Origin: Tumebacillus algifaecis
Lineage (GTDB): Bacteria; Bacillota; Bacilli; Tumebacillales; Tumebacillaceae
NCBI RefSeq assembly: GCF_002243515.1
Contig: NZ_CP022657.1
Span: forward strand, 712,001 to 776,000
Reading direction: 5' to 3'
Length of the DNA stretch: 64,000 nt
Shown here: in pieces, positions 23,155 through 32,420 of the stretch
Layout: every line of letters starts with the position of its first letter
Numbering within the stretch: the first letter of the stretch is position 1
Program-made: the position numbers and the translations under genes
The notes under the pieces: generated by a model
Databases searched by the model: none
Told to the model about the DNA's origin: nothing
The model's input: only the letters and a program-made list of their open reading frames with translations

Positions 23155-26100
23155 TTAACGCTGTACGGTCGGGGCAAAGTAGCCTGTCATGCTGTCTGTC
23201 ATCTGCTGGCAGGCGTTGCCAAAATGGGTGACCGTGGCGAGGATCGCTTGGGGAGTGGAAGCGTGGAAGGAGATCTTCCAGTTCAGCGTGAACTGCTCGT
23301 CCCCGCGTTTCGGCTTGCTCACCGTGAAGCTGGCGGTGTAGGCGCTGACACCTTCAAGGCCCGTCATGGCGTAGCTGTGCGAATCGCCATTTTTCTTGAG
23401 CAGCGTTTCGGTGATCTCCGTTTTGTTCGGGAGTTTCAAGGTGCGCGATTTGCCGTCTTTCGAAACTTTGTACGCGGCCCAAAACGGGCTGTCAAAGTGG
23501 CAGGCGAAGTCGGTGACCAACTTTTGCATCGCGAGCGGGAAGGACCAACTGCGGGTCAGTTCGATCGGCTCTGTGGACGCTTGAACGTGGATCGGGATGT
23601 ACATCTCACCGAAGACGAGGTCGCGAATCGCGTCGGTGTCCATGACGCCTTTGGTGTACTTGACCAGCCAGCGCGAGTTGGCGGCGTCGCGCTGATCGCT
23701 TTCTGCCAGGCTGAGTTGCAGGTTGGTTTTCTGGGCCAGAGCGGTCAGAATCGGATTCTCGCCATCGCCTTGTGCCAGATGGCCGCTGACAGTGTGCCCG
23801 TAGTGCAGCAAGAAGTTGAGCCAGATCATCGTCTCCATGCGTGGGACGTTGATCAGGCGCATCCGCTCGGCCAGCGACACGGCCTGATCGACCGTGCTTT
23901 GCGAATCGACCGACCCTTGGAACTGTTGCTCCAGCGCTTGGCCGAGCTTGCGCGAACGGTTGACGAGATACGACATCGGATAGCCCGGGCATTCGAATAG
24001 CTTGCGGTCTTTTTCTGGCATTGCGCCCATCACCCACGGCGGGATGTTGTGCACATCGTCAAATCCGCACGGTCCGCGCGAGGTGGAGATGCGTTGCAGT
24101 GGTTCCATCTCCATCATTGTCAAGCCTTGGTTGAAAATCTCACGCTTGAACAACAGCTTTGGATCGTCCGTTTGAGCTCCCGGTTTTGGATCGGCAAAGA
24201 GAGCGAGGATGAACGGGTCGATCGGCTCGCCATCCTTCCAGACGAGATGGTTTTGGCCATTGAGAAACGGCTTTTGTCCGTTTTTCTCGAGCAGGTCGAT
24301 CCGCAGTTTGCGGTTGTCGCCCAGAATGTCCTGCGGCGTCAGGTTGAGCAGATCGAAGAAGCCGTCAACGCGCAGTTCCTGCTGAACACCGGACGTCTGC
24401 ACGGCGCCCAGCGAGTTCATCACCTGCAGCGGGACGAAGCCAGCGTTTGCTGTGCCGTTGGTGACGACAAGCGATACCTCTTGCGCGTTGACCCCAAGCT
24501 CCGGCAGGTCGTGGTGCGGCCCGCGCACGATGTCATGCTGTTTGTCGTTGTTCTGCCAGACCAAGGCGCGGTCGAAGCGCTTGTTGCCGTCAGATGCATG
24601 CATCATGTGTGTCCCGCTGGCGCCGACTTCGTCGCTCGGCGGGTCTGGGTCGGTCGCCATCTGCACGAGCCCCCAGCCGGAGAAGCGAATGCGAAGCGCC
24701 AAGGTCTCTTCGAACAGGGCAGGCACTGCGGTCGGGTCTTCTTCGTATCGTCCACTGTCCGGATGCTTTTGCTGATAGGTCAGGTCGGGCATCTTGTTCG
24801 AATAGCCGCCATGCACGCGGAACGGGAACTGTTTTTGGAACTCGTCGAGCTGAGAGAGGATGGTCAGGCGCGAGAGCAACATGTCCTTGGTGTGGTCATC
24901 GAGGGCGATGCCTGCAAGCGCCGCTTTTTGCGCTTCGGCCCACTTGGCGACATCGGAGAGCACGCGCACCGCCAAATAGTCCATGCGGGCGTTGATCGCT
25001 TCGGAGCGCTCCGCCATCGCGTAGACCTGATGCAGTTGTTGCGCGTGGATCGGCAACAGTGGCAGGGCGGTCGGATCGAGGCGATACAGATCGTGCAAGT
25101 CGATCGGGAAGAAGGAGGCGAGTTCAAGGAACGGCCGGATCGCAAGTGACATCAACGGCCAGGAGGCGAGCATTTCGATGGCCAGACGGCGCGGCTTGTC
25201 CGCTTCCCAGTGTGGGATTTCGTACATGCGAGAAAGCCAAGCGAGCATGACGAGATAGGTCGCGTTAAATTGGGCGGGCAGCTCGGATGTGATCTGTTTC
25301 AGGCGCACGTTGTCTTCCACGGCGAGCGGCTCGCGAGATGCGGAAAATTCCAATCCGGACTCGCGGGCAAGCTCCTGTTCCTGCTCCAATTCGGTCATGA
25401 TCAGCGCAAAGCGGTACAGATGTGATTTGCGCAGTCGCTCGCCAAGTTGGACGATCGGAGTGGATGGCTTGCGGCGGTTCGGGTCGCGCAACACTTTGGT
25501 CAGGTAGTTGCGAACGCCGCCGATTTTGTCCACCTGTTGTAAAAACGCTTCCGCATTGCTTTCAAAGTGGGAGGCCCCTTCGCCTTCTTCGACGATCTCT
25601 TTGATGATGTTCTCGACATGTTTGTAATTTTGCAGCGGGTTCTCCAGGTTGCCGCGGGCAAAATGGTTGAAGTTCATGTCGCGATTGACCGGGCCGATCG
25701 GCAAAAAGCCTTCCGCCGCATAATTGGTGTCGAGCATTTCGTTGTTCAGGTCTCGGTTGTCGTGTTTGACCCAGTTGAAGTCGAACGCTTGCTGATACAG
25801 CGGCAAGATGCCGCGCAGGTAAAAGTCGGCGATCGATTGGAAACGTAGCTCTTCCACCGCAGGCAGGCCGACCTGTTTCATCGCCGCGAACAATCGTTCC
25901 TCGACGTGCCGATCTTCAGGTGCCAGCGGGGTGAGCAAAGTGTAGAGGTCGTACAGCTTTTGCTTCAGTTCGGCACGGCGCGCTGCGTTTTCGATGTGAT
26001 AGAGCATGCTTTCGAAGCGGTATTCCAATTCGAAATGGTGTAACCGTTTAAATAAGAGCGTCGATTGCTCACCAAAGGGATTCTCGTCTTGCAGGGAATC

Positions 26101-26550
26101 GGTCGCTTCGTAGAGCACAAAGCGGCGGATGTTTTCCAGACTCAATGGCCCGATCGGAACTTCCACACCCGTTCCGCCGTCCACATCTTCGCCGGCGACT
26201 TGCGCTTTCCAGTTCGGAATCTGCCAGTTGCCGCTCTCTTGGCTGCGATTGGGCAAGCCAAAGCGTGGAGCTTCTCCGAGGGCGCGAAGCAGACATTGGA
26301 CATAGTGGAGATGCAGCATCTCTTCATGGGCGACCAGAAGAATGCTCTGTTTCCACGAGCGTGCCCGCTCAAACTGCACGGCGCGGCGCCTGTTTTCCTT
26401 ACCGCCTACAACGGCGAACTCCTGTGGCGTGCTCTTGATCGAGCAGGCTGTATAGAGGTAGGCATCGAGTAGACTGTGCTCAAGTTCTGCCGCTTCGTGC
26501 AGCAGAGCGACCAGCAGGCTACGTGCCTCATGATTTTGATTTTCGCTCAT
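23155..26550 (-). CDS. Large ferritin-like domain protein (VioB/RebD ferritin-domain relative)
   Basis: 1131 aa, ATG behind GGAGAGGGGG. Residues 8-130 match the ferritin-like domain of iminophenylpyruvate-dimer synthases: LLHEAAELEHSLLDAYLYTA and a second helix with LLVAHEEMLHLHYVQCLLRAL, giving Glu/His residues for a di-metal or haem site. In VioB and RebD this domain lies near the C-terminus; here it is N-terminal and followed by about 900 residues I do not recognise. No signal peptide. No VioA-like amino acid oxidase is adjacent, so a bisindole pathway is not supported. The gene stands alone between terminators. An oxidase role in a secondary or stress pathway is an inference. Confidence 0.7.
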   Translation of the reverse strand: MSENQNHEARSLLVALLHEAAELEHSLLDAYLYTACSIKSTPQEFAVVGGKENRRRAVQFERARSWKQSILLVAHEEMLHLHYVQCLLRALGEAPRFGLPNRSQESGNWQIPNWKAQVAGEDVDGGTGVEVPIGPLSLENIRRFVLYEATDSLQDENPFGEQSTLLFKRLHHFELEYRFESMLYHIENAARRAELKQKLYDLYTLLTPLAPEDRHVEERLFAAMKQVGLPAVEELRFQSIADFYLRGILPLYQQAFDFNWVKHDNRDLNNEMLDTNYAAEGFLPIGPVNRDMNFNHFARGNLENPLQNYKHVENIIKEIVEEGEGASHFESNAEAFLQQVDKIGGVRNYLTKVLRDPNRRKPSTPIVQLGERLRKSHLYRFALIMTELEQEQELARESGLEFSASREPLAVEDNVRLKQITSELPAQFNATYLVMLAWLSRMYEIPHWEADKPRRLAIEMLASWPLMSLAIRPFLELASFFPIDLHDLYRLDPTALPLLPIHAQQLHQVYAMAERSEAINARMDYLAVRVLSDVAKWAEAQKAALAGIALDDHTKDMLLSRLTILSQLDEFQKQFPFRVHGGYSNKMPDLTYQQKHPDSGRYEEDPTAVPALFEETLALRIRFSGWGLVQMATDPDPPSDEVGASGTHMMHASDGNKRFDRALVWQNNDKQHDIVRGPHHDLPELGVNAQEVSLVVTNGTANAGFVPLQVMNSLGAVQTSGVQQELRVDGFFDLLNLTPQDILGDNRKLRIDLLEKNGQKPFLNGQNHLVWKDGEPIDPFILALFADPKPGAQTDDPKLLFKREIFNQGLTMMEMEPLQRISTSRGPCGFDDVHNIPPWVMGAMPEKDRKLFECPGYPMSYLVNRSRKLGQALEQQFQGSVDSQSTVDQAVSLAERMRLINVPRMETMIWLNFLLHYGHTVSGHLAQGDGENPILTALAQKTNLQLSLAESDQRDAANSRWLVKYTKGVMDTDAIRDLVFGEMYIPIHVQASTEPIELTRSWSFPLAMQKLVTDFACHFDSPFWAAYKVSKDGKSRTLKLPNKTEITETLLKKNGDSHSYAMTGLEGVSAYTASFTVSKPKRGDEQFTLNWKISFHASTPQAILATVTHFGNACQQMTDSMTGYFAPTVQR

Positions 26551-26703
26551 GGTAGGAATGACCCCCTCTCCGCTTAATTGTTTACAAAATTAAATCTAAC
26601 AGATTGAAGTTATAGACACAAGAAACAAATGTGTATATATTTTAATTGATATTATTCGTTAGAATTATCCTTGAATAAGCGTGATTAACTGGAGGAAATA
26701 GGA

Positions 26704-27288
26704 ATGGAAATGGGCGATTTGCAGATCATCCTCGATCAATACAGGGCGTTTGGTCCGTTGCCAGGCATCGTCTTGGCGCTGTTGGAAACGTTTTTCCCAG
26801 TGTTGCCCTTGATTCCGATCGTGATGGCCAACGCGATGGCGTTTGGACTGTGGGAAGGGTTTTTCTATTCGTGGATCGGGGTCGGGCTAGGCCAGAGCCT
26901 GCTGTTTTTACTGGTGCGACTGTTGGGTCATCGCTTGCGTGATCGGATGATGAAAAAGTATCCCGATTCGCGTCGCTTTTTGCGCTGGGTGGAACAGAAG
27001 GGCTTTACGTCTATCTTTATCTTGTGCGCCTTTCCGTTTTCACCGTCCACGACGGTGGCGGTGGTCGGGGGCCTGACGACCATCTCGATCCGCACCTTCA
27101 TCTTGGCGACATTTGCTTCCAAAGGCGTGATGGTGTTCATTCTGTCGTACATCGGGCATGACCTGCCGACTTGGCTGGAGCACCCGTGGAAATTTGTGGT
27201 GGTCGCCATCGTGATGGTCGGTCTGTGGTATGGCGGGAAATGGGTGGAGAAGCGTGGTGATCGGCAAACCCTAGAAAAAGCGGCCTAG
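26704..27288 (+). CDS. VTT/DedA-family membrane protein (TVP38-like)
   Basis: 194 aa, ATG behind GGAGGAAATA. Integral membrane protein with four to five hydrophobic segments and the VTT signature region (AFPFSPSTTVAVVGGLTTIS) near residue 105-125, preceded by PDSRRFLRWVEQKGF. Family members move lipids (undecaprenyl phosphate, phosphatidylethanolamine) across membranes or support membrane potential. Divergent from the ferritin-like gene; a terminator overlaps its end. UppP, 2.3 kb downstream, acts on the same carrier lipid. Confidence 0.85.
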   Translation: MEMGDLQIILDQYRAFGPLPGIVLALLETFFPVLPLIPIVMANAMAFGLWEGFFYSWIGVGLGQSLLFLLVRLLGHRLRDRMMKKYPDSRRFLRWVEQKGFTSIFILCAFPFSPSTTVAVVGGLTTISIRTFILATFASKGVMVFILSYIGHDLPTWLEHPWKFVVVAIVMVGLWYGGKWVEKRGDRQTLEKAA

Positions 27289-27307
27289 TGTAGTAGGTCG
27301 TTTTTTT
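27281..27307 (+). terminator. Terminator behind the VTT protein gene
   Basis: CGGCCTA / TAGGTCG stem (one G-U pair), 6-base loop, then seven T. The stem overlaps the stop codon. Confidence 0.65.
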
Positions 27308-27448
27308 GCATTTCCGGCGGTGTTTTGCGATGATGGAGGGAAGTGTTGCCATCGGTGTCACAGATTTGAAAGAAGATAGCCCGTTCGAGTTATGCAATCC
27401 AGCCTGATAGTCTGGTATCATTGCCCTTGTAAGCAGGAGGTGCAGAAG

Positions 27449-27853
27449 ATGACAGGAAAAGTATGGATCGCAGCATTCTTGATCGCAGCATTCGCAGGCT
27501 TCGGCTGCGGCACGAACGGAGCGGATGAGCATGAGAACCATCAAGGGGCAAACGTTCCGCAAAAGCTGACCATTACCTTTGCCACCAATCCAACCCCCGC
27601 GAAGACGGGCGGTGAGACGGAGCTCGTCGCGACGATCGCCCAGGTGGGCAAACCGGTTCAAGGGGCGAAAGTAGAGTTTGAAATCTGGCAGGGTGAAGAG
27701 GCTCATGAGACGCTCGAAGCTCATGCAGGTAAAGACGGTGCGTATTCGGTGAAAAAAACGTTTACCAAGCCGGGCACCTATCAAGTGACGATACACACGA
27801 CAACAAAAGAACTGCATCAGATGCCGACCGAGACATTTGAAGTTGTAGAATAA
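27449..27853 (+). CDS. Lipoprotein with YtkA-like domain
   Basis: 134 aa from the ATG at 27449 (AGGAGG ahead); the longer frame from 27392 is not needed. Lipobox AGFGC after a hydrophobic stretch (VWIAAFLIAAF), so it should be lipid-anchored outside the membrane. The mature part carries a YtkA/FixH-type beta-sandwich (PTPAKTGGETELVATIAQVG, FTKPGTYQVTIHTT). Such domains occur near copper and cytochrome oxidase assembly genes, and an SCO1 gene lies two genes downstream. A role as a metal or redox accessory protein is inferred. Confidence 0.85.
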   Translation: MTGKVWIAAFLIAAFAGFGCGTNGADEHENHQGANVPQKLTITFATNPTPAKTGGETELVATIAQVGKPVQGAKVEFEIWQGEEAHETLEAHAGKDGAYSVKKTFTKPGTYQVTIHTTTKELHQMPTETFEVVE

Positions 27854-28000
27854 CCTGTCCAATGCGCTAAGCGTTGGAAACAAGTCGGGAAGTTGCGTTG
27901 CGACGCGCGTGTGAAACGTGAGCTGTCCTGCGATGAAAATCGGTTTGTGCGAAGTTGCGAGGACGGGCCGTGGTCAGGCTTTTTTGAAGGAGGTGCTTGG

Positions 28001-28798
28001 GTGAGGGAGTATTTGTTTACGATTTTCGGCTTTGGGATTCCATCGCATTCGGTGCTGTCGGCGTTGGCGATTTTGCTCGGGCTTGGCGTGACCGCCTATT
28101 TTGCGAAACAGGAAGGCAAGGACCCGGAAAAATTGAGCGAGATGGCGTTTGCCGTCATCTTGGGCGGGCTGTTAGGCGCCCGTCTGTGGGAGGTGCTGTT
28201 CTTTCAAGGCGGCTACTACCTGTCCAATCCGCTGGAGATTTTGGCGGTCTGGGATGGCGGTATGTCGGTGCAGGGCGGCTTGATCGGCGGCATTTTGACC
28301 GGAGCGTGGTATGTTCGCAAGCTGAAATGGTCGTTTTGGGACACGGCAGACATCTTCGCGCCCGGCCTGATCCTCGGACAAGCGATCGGCCGAGCGGCCT
28401 GCTTTATGAACGGAGACGCGTATGGAGCGCCGACTAACAGTGGATTTGGCATCGTCTATCCGCCAGGCACCAACGCCTACGCCGAATATGGCGACCAACC
28501 GCTCTGGCCGGCAGAAGTGTTTGAAAGCATGTGGTGCATGGTCGTGTTTGCCGTGCTGATCTTGCTGAAGTTCAAACCGCTACCTAAAGGTATGATCTTT
28601 GTTATCTATGTAACACTTTATTCGATCGCGCGCTTCTTCCTCGAATATCTGCGCGGCGATACACCTGAATATCTGTTTAATTGGACAGCAGGCCAATGGA
28701 CCAGCATCGCTGCCATTCTGGTGACGCTCGTGCTGTTTGCTGGAACGCGCCTGCTGACGAAGAAAGGGCTGGGAAGCGATGGAACAAGCAAGTACTAA
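28001..28798 (+). CDS. lgt: Divergent prolipoprotein diacylglyceryl transferase-like protein
   Basis: 265 aa; GTG at 28001 behind GAAGGAGGTG is preferred over the longer frame from 27893. Polytopic protein with the Lgt layout, but signature residues differ. The stretch equivalent to FHGGLIGG reads SVQGGLIGG, and GRxGNFxNGE reads GRAACFMNGD. The late Arg/Glu pair is kept in ARFFLEYLR. In E. coli Lgt the replaced His is important for activity. It could therefore be a second, specialised Lgt or an Lgt-fold protein with another role. Overlaps the SCO1 gene by 20 bases and follows a lipoprotein gene, so the three probably act together. Confidence 0.8.
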   Translation: MREYLFTIFGFGIPSHSVLSALAILLGLGVTAYFAKQEGKDPEKLSEMAFAVILGGLLGARLWEVLFFQGGYYLSNPLEILAVWDGGMSVQGGLIGGILTGAWYVRKLKWSFWDTADIFAPGLILGQAIGRAACFMNGDAYGAPTNSGFGIVYPPGTNAYAEYGDQPLWPAEVFESMWCMVVFAVLILLKFKPLPKGMIFVIYVTLYSIARFFLEYLRGDTPEYLFNWTAGQWTSIAAILVTLVLFAGTRLLTKKGLGSDGTSKY

Positions 28799-29399
28799 AC
28801 GAAACAACCAGTGGGTCAATGGTTTGATCATCCTCTTGATTCTCGCGTTTCTAGGCGGGGTCGGCTACTGGTTCTGGTCGGGCTATACCAAGTTGCCCAT
28901 CTTAAACCGCGCCCCCGACTTTACGTTGCAAAATCTCGCCGGACAAGATGTCAACTTCACCGACTACAACGGTAAAGTACGCCTCGTCGAATTTATCTAT
29001 ACCAACTGCCCGGACATCTGCCCGATCACGACGGCGAAGATGGTCAATGTGCAAGATGACTTAAAAAAGAAAGACCTGTTCGGAAGCAAAATCCAATTTG
29101 TCTCCGTCACGTTCGACCCTGAATTTGACACGCCTGAAGTGCTGCAGAAACATGCCGAAGCGATGGGTATCGACCAAAGCGGCTGGGTGCTCTTGCGCGG
29201 TACGGAAGAGGAGACGCAACAGGTCGTGGAAAGCTATGGCAACTTCGCCGAAAAGCAATCGGACGGCACGTTCATCCATGCGACCCGCTCGCTCTATCTG
29301 GTCGATGCGAAAAACAACGTCCGCAAAGTGTACTACATGGGCGATGAGATGCCGATCGACGAAGTGCAGAAAGATCTGGTCAAATTAGCCAAAGAATAA
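28779..29399 (+). CDS. SCO1/SenC-type copper chaperone/thioredoxin-like protein
   Basis: 206 aa. An N-terminal membrane anchor (GLIILLILAFLGGVGYWFW) is followed by a thioredoxin fold. The copper-binding CPDICP motif is near residue 78, and the partner His is in FIHATRSLYLVD. SCO proteins insert copper into the CuA site of cytochrome oxidase or handle thiol redox outside the membrane. ATG overlaps the end of the Lgt-like gene, so they share an mRNA. A terminator follows. Confidence 0.93.
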   Translation: MEQASTKRNNQWVNGLIILLILAFLGGVGYWFWSGYTKLPILNRAPDFTLQNLAGQDVNFTDYNGKVRLVEFIYTNCPDICPITTAKMVNVQDDLKKKDLFGSKIQFVSVTFDPEFDTPEVLQKHAEAMGIDQSGWVLLRGTEEETQQVVESYGNFAEKQSDGTFIHATRSLYLVDAKNNVRKVYYMGDEMPIDEVQKDLVKLAKE

Positions 29400-29468
29400 T
29401 CGTGCTAGCGGAGTGAAGTGCCGAGCAGGTGCTTGTCGCCCGCTTGGAGGTGCTGAAGTTTTACATGC

Positions 29469-29499
29469 GCCGATTCCTGGGTCGGGAATCGGCTTTTTT
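29469..29499 (+). terminator. Terminator behind the SCO1 gene
   Basis: GCCGATTCC / GGAATCGGC stem, 7-base loop, then TTTTTT. Confidence 0.9.
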
Positions 29500-29559
29500 G
29501 TTTTTTAAAAATGAGGTAGAATGCTAGATGGATACTTTGAAGAGGAAAGGACGGACTGT

Positions 29560-30357
29560 ATGGATTACATTACAGCGCTAATTATGGGCCTGATTGAGGG
29601 CTTGGCGGAGTTTTTGCCGATCTCCTCGACAGGGCATCTGATTTTGACGGGCGAACTGCTCGATTTCCACGGGGAAGCGGCTAAGACGTTTGAGATCTTC
29701 ATTCAGCTTGGTGCGATTCTGGCGGCGACCGTTTTATATTGGAAACGGATCTTGGGGCTGTTTGGGATACGTGGAGCGAAAACACCGAAATATAAGATCA
29801 ACCTGTTGCATGTGTTCTTGGGCATTTTGCCGGCGATGATTCTGGGGCTGATCTTCCATGATTTCATCAAAGATGTGCTGTTCTCCCCCGAGACGGTGGT
29901 CGTCGGTTTGGTTGCCGGAGGGGTGCTGATGATCTTGGCGGAGTGGTACGGTGACAAGCGCGAGATCAAGGCGCCGACGATCGACGATATCACCTACAGA
30001 CAAGCGCTTACGATCGGCCTGTTCCAGTGCCTCGCGATGTGGCCGGGCTTCTCTCGCTCCGGTTCCACGATGTCGGGCGGTCTGATGTTTGGCGTGCACC
30101 GCAAAGCGGCTGCCGACTTCTCGTTTTTCATCGCGATCCCGATGATGGTCGGTGCGACTGGCCTCGACCTGTTCAAAAGCTGGGATCATCTGTCGTCAAA
30201 TGACATCGGCTACTTTGCAGTCGGCTTCATCACCTCGTTTGTCGTCGCCCTGTTCGCGATGGTCGGTTTCCTCAAACTGCTCGAGCGCGTCAAACTGGTA
30301 CCGTTTGCAATTTACCGTTTTATTCTGGCCGGCGTCTTCTGGCTGTTCGTACTGTAA
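29560..30357 (+). CDS. uppP: Undecaprenyl-diphosphatase
   Basis: 265 aa from the ATG at 29560 (GGAAAGG ahead); the frame from 29521 has no ribosome binding site. Polytopic BacA/UppP protein with both hallmark motifs, [15 protein letters not shown] near the N-terminus and [14 protein letters not shown] in the middle. It dephosphorylates undecaprenyl pyrophosphate to recycle the cell-wall lipid carrier and can give bacitracin resistance. Single-gene unit with its own terminator, directly ahead of the Lia envelope-stress operon. Confidence 0.96.
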   Translation: MDYITALIMGLIEGLAEFLPISSTGHLILTGELLDFHGEAAKTFEIFIQLGAILAATVLYWKRILGLFGIRGAKTPKYKINLLHVFLGILPAMILGLIFHDFIKDVLFSPETVVVGLVAGGVLMILAEWYGDKREIKAPTIDDITYRQALTIGLFQCLAMWPGFSRSGSTMSGGLMFGVHRKAAADFSFFIAIPMMVGATGLDLFKSWDHLSSNDIGYFAVGFITSFVVALFAMVGFLKLLERVKLVPFAIYRFILAGVFWLFVL

Positions 30358-30360
30358 GCA

Positions 30361-30395
30361 AAAGACCTTTGCAGTTCTTGCAAAGGTCTTTTTTT
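30361..30395 (+). terminator. Terminator behind uppP
   Basis: 13-bp stem AAAGACCTTTGCA / TGCAAAGGTCTTT with a 5-base loop and a T tail. Confidence 0.92.
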
Positions 30396-30420
30396 GTTGG
30401 CGAGACCTTGTCCTACTCGC

Positions 30421-30440
30421 ACTACGACCAAGGTCGTAGT
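30421..30440. promoter_or_regulatory. Perfect inverted repeat, candidate LiaR operator
   Basis: ACTACGACC-AA-GGTCGTAGT is a perfect 9-bp inverted repeat about 100 bases ahead of the first Lia gene. LiaR is encoded in the same operon and autoregulates it in Bacillus; VraR/LiaR sites contain ACT...AGT half-sites, which fits. Assignment to LiaR is an inference. Confidence 0.55.
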
Positions 30441-30540
30441 CGAAGATTCAACTCTGGTACATGAGAAAAAGAAACGATATCCCGTAAGATAAAGACATAA
30501 CAAACAACCACACACGAACGATGAAAGGAGTGAAACAGAA

Positions 30541-30891
30541 ATGGGCGGTTTGATAAGCTTTTTGATCTCCCTGATGTTCTTCTACTTTGGGGTGAAGAAA
30601 TACAGACAGCACAAAAAAATCCAAGCTGTCATTCTGCTGCTGCTCGGCGTGATGTTCACAGGCGGCTGGCTCCCGGCACTGATCGGGATGGTGTTCTCCT
30701 TGATCATCACCTTGGCGCTTCTCGCAGGCGGCGTGTACCTCGTACTCAAGCTGATCAACAAATTGAAAGACAACGATCCGGACTTCACCTTTCCCGGAAG
30801 CAGAACTGAGACTCGTCACGCAGGACAAGCCAAAATGGATGACGGCTTTGACGACGATTGGAAAGCATTCCTGAAAAAGCAAGGCAAATAA
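30541..30891 (+). CDS. Small membrane protein, LiaI-like position
   Basis: 116 aa, ATG behind AAAGGAGTG. Two to three hydrophobic segments (FLISLMFFYFGVKKY, IQAVILLLLGVMFTGGW, LPALIGMVFSLIITLALL) and a charged cytoplasmic tail. It is first in an operon with PspA/LiaH, LiaF, LiaS and LiaR homologues, the place of LiaI in Bacillus. There LiaI anchors LiaH oligomers at the membrane. Sequence similarity to LiaI is not obvious, so the call rests on context and size. Confidence 0.72.
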   Translation: MGGLISFLISLMFFYFGVKKYRQHKKIQAVILLLLGVMFTGGWLPALIGMVFSLIITLALLAGGVYLVLKLINKLKDNDPDFTFPGSRTETRHAGQAKMDDGFDDDWKAFLKKQGK

Positions 30892-30924
30892 CAAATCGAA
30901 CGCACATCCTAGGAGGAATCTCTC

Positions 30925-31572
30925 ATGATCAAACGCATTCTCAACATCATCTCTGCTGCGATTCACGAAGGACTCGACCAAATCGAAGACCCGAAAATGA
31001 TGCTCAACCACACCTTGCGCAACATGGAAGACGAGCTGTCGAAAGCGCGCCACGCGATCGTGAAACAGCAAGCGATCGCCGCATCCTACGAAAAGAGTTT
31101 AGATGAGGCGCAGGCGCTCGAAGATAAGCGTCGTCGCCAAGCGGAACAAGCGTTCAACGCTGGTGCAGAAGACCTCGCTCGCAAAGCGCTGAGTGAGATG
31201 AAGCACTACGAAGCGCGCGCCCAATATTACGACGAGCAGGCTGAACTTGCGTATGGACAAGTTCGCGAGCTGAAAGAGCAGGGCGTTCTGCTCGAACGCC
31301 GCTACGAAGAGCTGAAAGACAAAAAACAAGCGTTGATCGCTCGCGCCAACGTGGCACAGGTGAAAGAGCGCATCGTCACCGCTTTGCACAGCATCGATAC
31401 GGACAGCTTCTGCCGCGAGTTTCAACGTCTGGAAAACCGCATCCTTGAAAAAGAGATCCGCGCGAAAGCCGGCACCTCCTTCGCCACTGACGAAATGTGC
31501 TATGCACGCGTCGAGTATGCGGACGAGGTTGAAAAAGAGCTGGAGCGCATGCGCAAAGAGAAAATCTCCTAA
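30925..31572 (+). CDS. liaH: PspA/IM30-family protein (LiaH)
   Basis: 215 aa, ATG behind AGGAGG. Almost entirely alpha-helical coiled coil of PspA type; N-terminus IKRILNIISAAIHEGLDQIEDP is the amphipathic membrane-sensing helix and MMLNHTLRNMEDELSKAR the start of the helical hairpin. It oligomerises and binds damaged membrane. Second gene of the Lia operon, 33 bases behind the small membrane protein. Confidence 0.92.
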   Translation: MIKRILNIISAAIHEGLDQIEDPKMMLNHTLRNMEDELSKARHAIVKQQAIAASYEKSLDEAQALEDKRRRQAEQAFNAGAEDLARKALSEMKHYEARAQYYDEQAELAYGQVRELKEQGVLLERRYEELKDKKQALIARANVAQVKERIVTALHSIDTDSFCREFQRLENRILEKEIRAKAGTSFATDEMCYARVEYADEVEKELERMRKEKIS

Positions 31573-31664
31573 GTCTCGTGCGCAAAAATCGAGAGGGTGC
31601 CCAAATGATGGGCCCCTTCTTGTGTTTTTGGTTTATAATAACAGCTAGAAAGGGGGGTCACCTT

Positions 31665-32420
31665 GTGCGCATGCCTCAAAATCCTGTTCTTATCATTGGT
31701 GCAATCCTTTTAGTCGTCATCATTCTGAGCGCCTTGGGACTGTTTCTCCCGTTTCTACTCGCCGGGGTCGGCTACTGGCTCTATCACAATCGTTCGAAAA
31801 AAGTGGGTCTGGTGCTGATGATCATCGGCGGTGTCCTGATCGTACAGCAGTTGGTCGGCGTGGAGATCATCGGAATTTTGGTGGCTGCACTGCTCATCTA
31901 CATCGGCTATCGAATGATCAAAGGTCAGGAGATCAAGTGGCCGGATCAGTGGAACTTCGCTTGGAAAGAAGAGCCAGAAGCCAAGACGGCGATGGACGCT
32001 ACAGCGGAGCAGGCAACAGAGCCTGAGCACGATGAATCTGGCTGGTCGAGATCGACGTATGGCGGGACGATGATCGGCAATCTGCGCTTGATCAACGGCC
32101 AATTTGACCTCGACGGGATCAACGCCTCCTATGGGGTCTGCGATGTGAAGATCGACCTGTCCAAAGCGATCATTCCGGAAGGCGAGACAACGCTTGTCAT
32201 CTCCGCGCTGATCGGTGACATTGACATCTATGTGCCGTATGATCTGGACGTTACGGTAAGCACCTCCGTCACGGCCGGCAACTTGGAAGTGCTCGGCAGC
32301 AAACAGGGCGGTGTCAACTGCAACCTGCAAAAAACCTCAGCAGGCTATTCGAGCGCCGCACGCAAAGTGAAAATTTCGATTTCACTGCTGCTCGGCGATG
32401 TGGATGTGAGGTACTTATGA
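31665..32420 (+). CDS. liaF: LiaF-like membrane regulator
   Basis: 251 aa with a GTG start at 31665 behind AAAGGGGGG; an ATG at 31671 is the alternative, and the frame from 31578 overlaps a hairpin. N-terminal membrane segments (VLIIGAILLVVIILSALGLF, ILVAALLIYIGYRMIKG). The C-terminal LiaF/DUF2154 beta domain holds MIGNLRLINGQFDL, YVPYDLDVTVS and SISLLLGDVDVRY. In Bacillus LiaF keeps the kinase LiaS inactive without envelope damage. Its stop overlaps the liaS start (ATGA). Confidence 0.9.
   Translation: MRMPQNPVLIIGAILLVVIILSALGLFLPFLLAGVGYWLYHNRSKKVGLVLMIIGGVLIVQQLVGVEIIGILVAALLIYIGYRMIKGQEIKWPDQWNFAWKEEPEAKTAMDATAEQATEPEHDESGWSRSTYGGTMIGNLRLINGQFDLDGINASYGVCDVKIDLSKAIIPEGETTLVISALIGDIDIYVPYDLDVTVSTSVTAGNLEVLGSKQGGVNCNLQKTSAGYSSAARKVKISISLLLGDVDVRYL

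Noticed and set aside
23087-23160. Possible small gene starting with GTG at 23104 behind AAGGAGG
   Set aside because: The frame runs straight through the terminator hairpin into antisense of the ferritin-like gene; more likely a leftover ribosome binding site.
24049-25149. 366-aa plus-strand frame opposite the ferritin-like gene
   Set aside because: Antisense shadow rich in Arg/Val/Leu without ribosome binding site; the minus-strand frame is much longer and has recognisable motifs.
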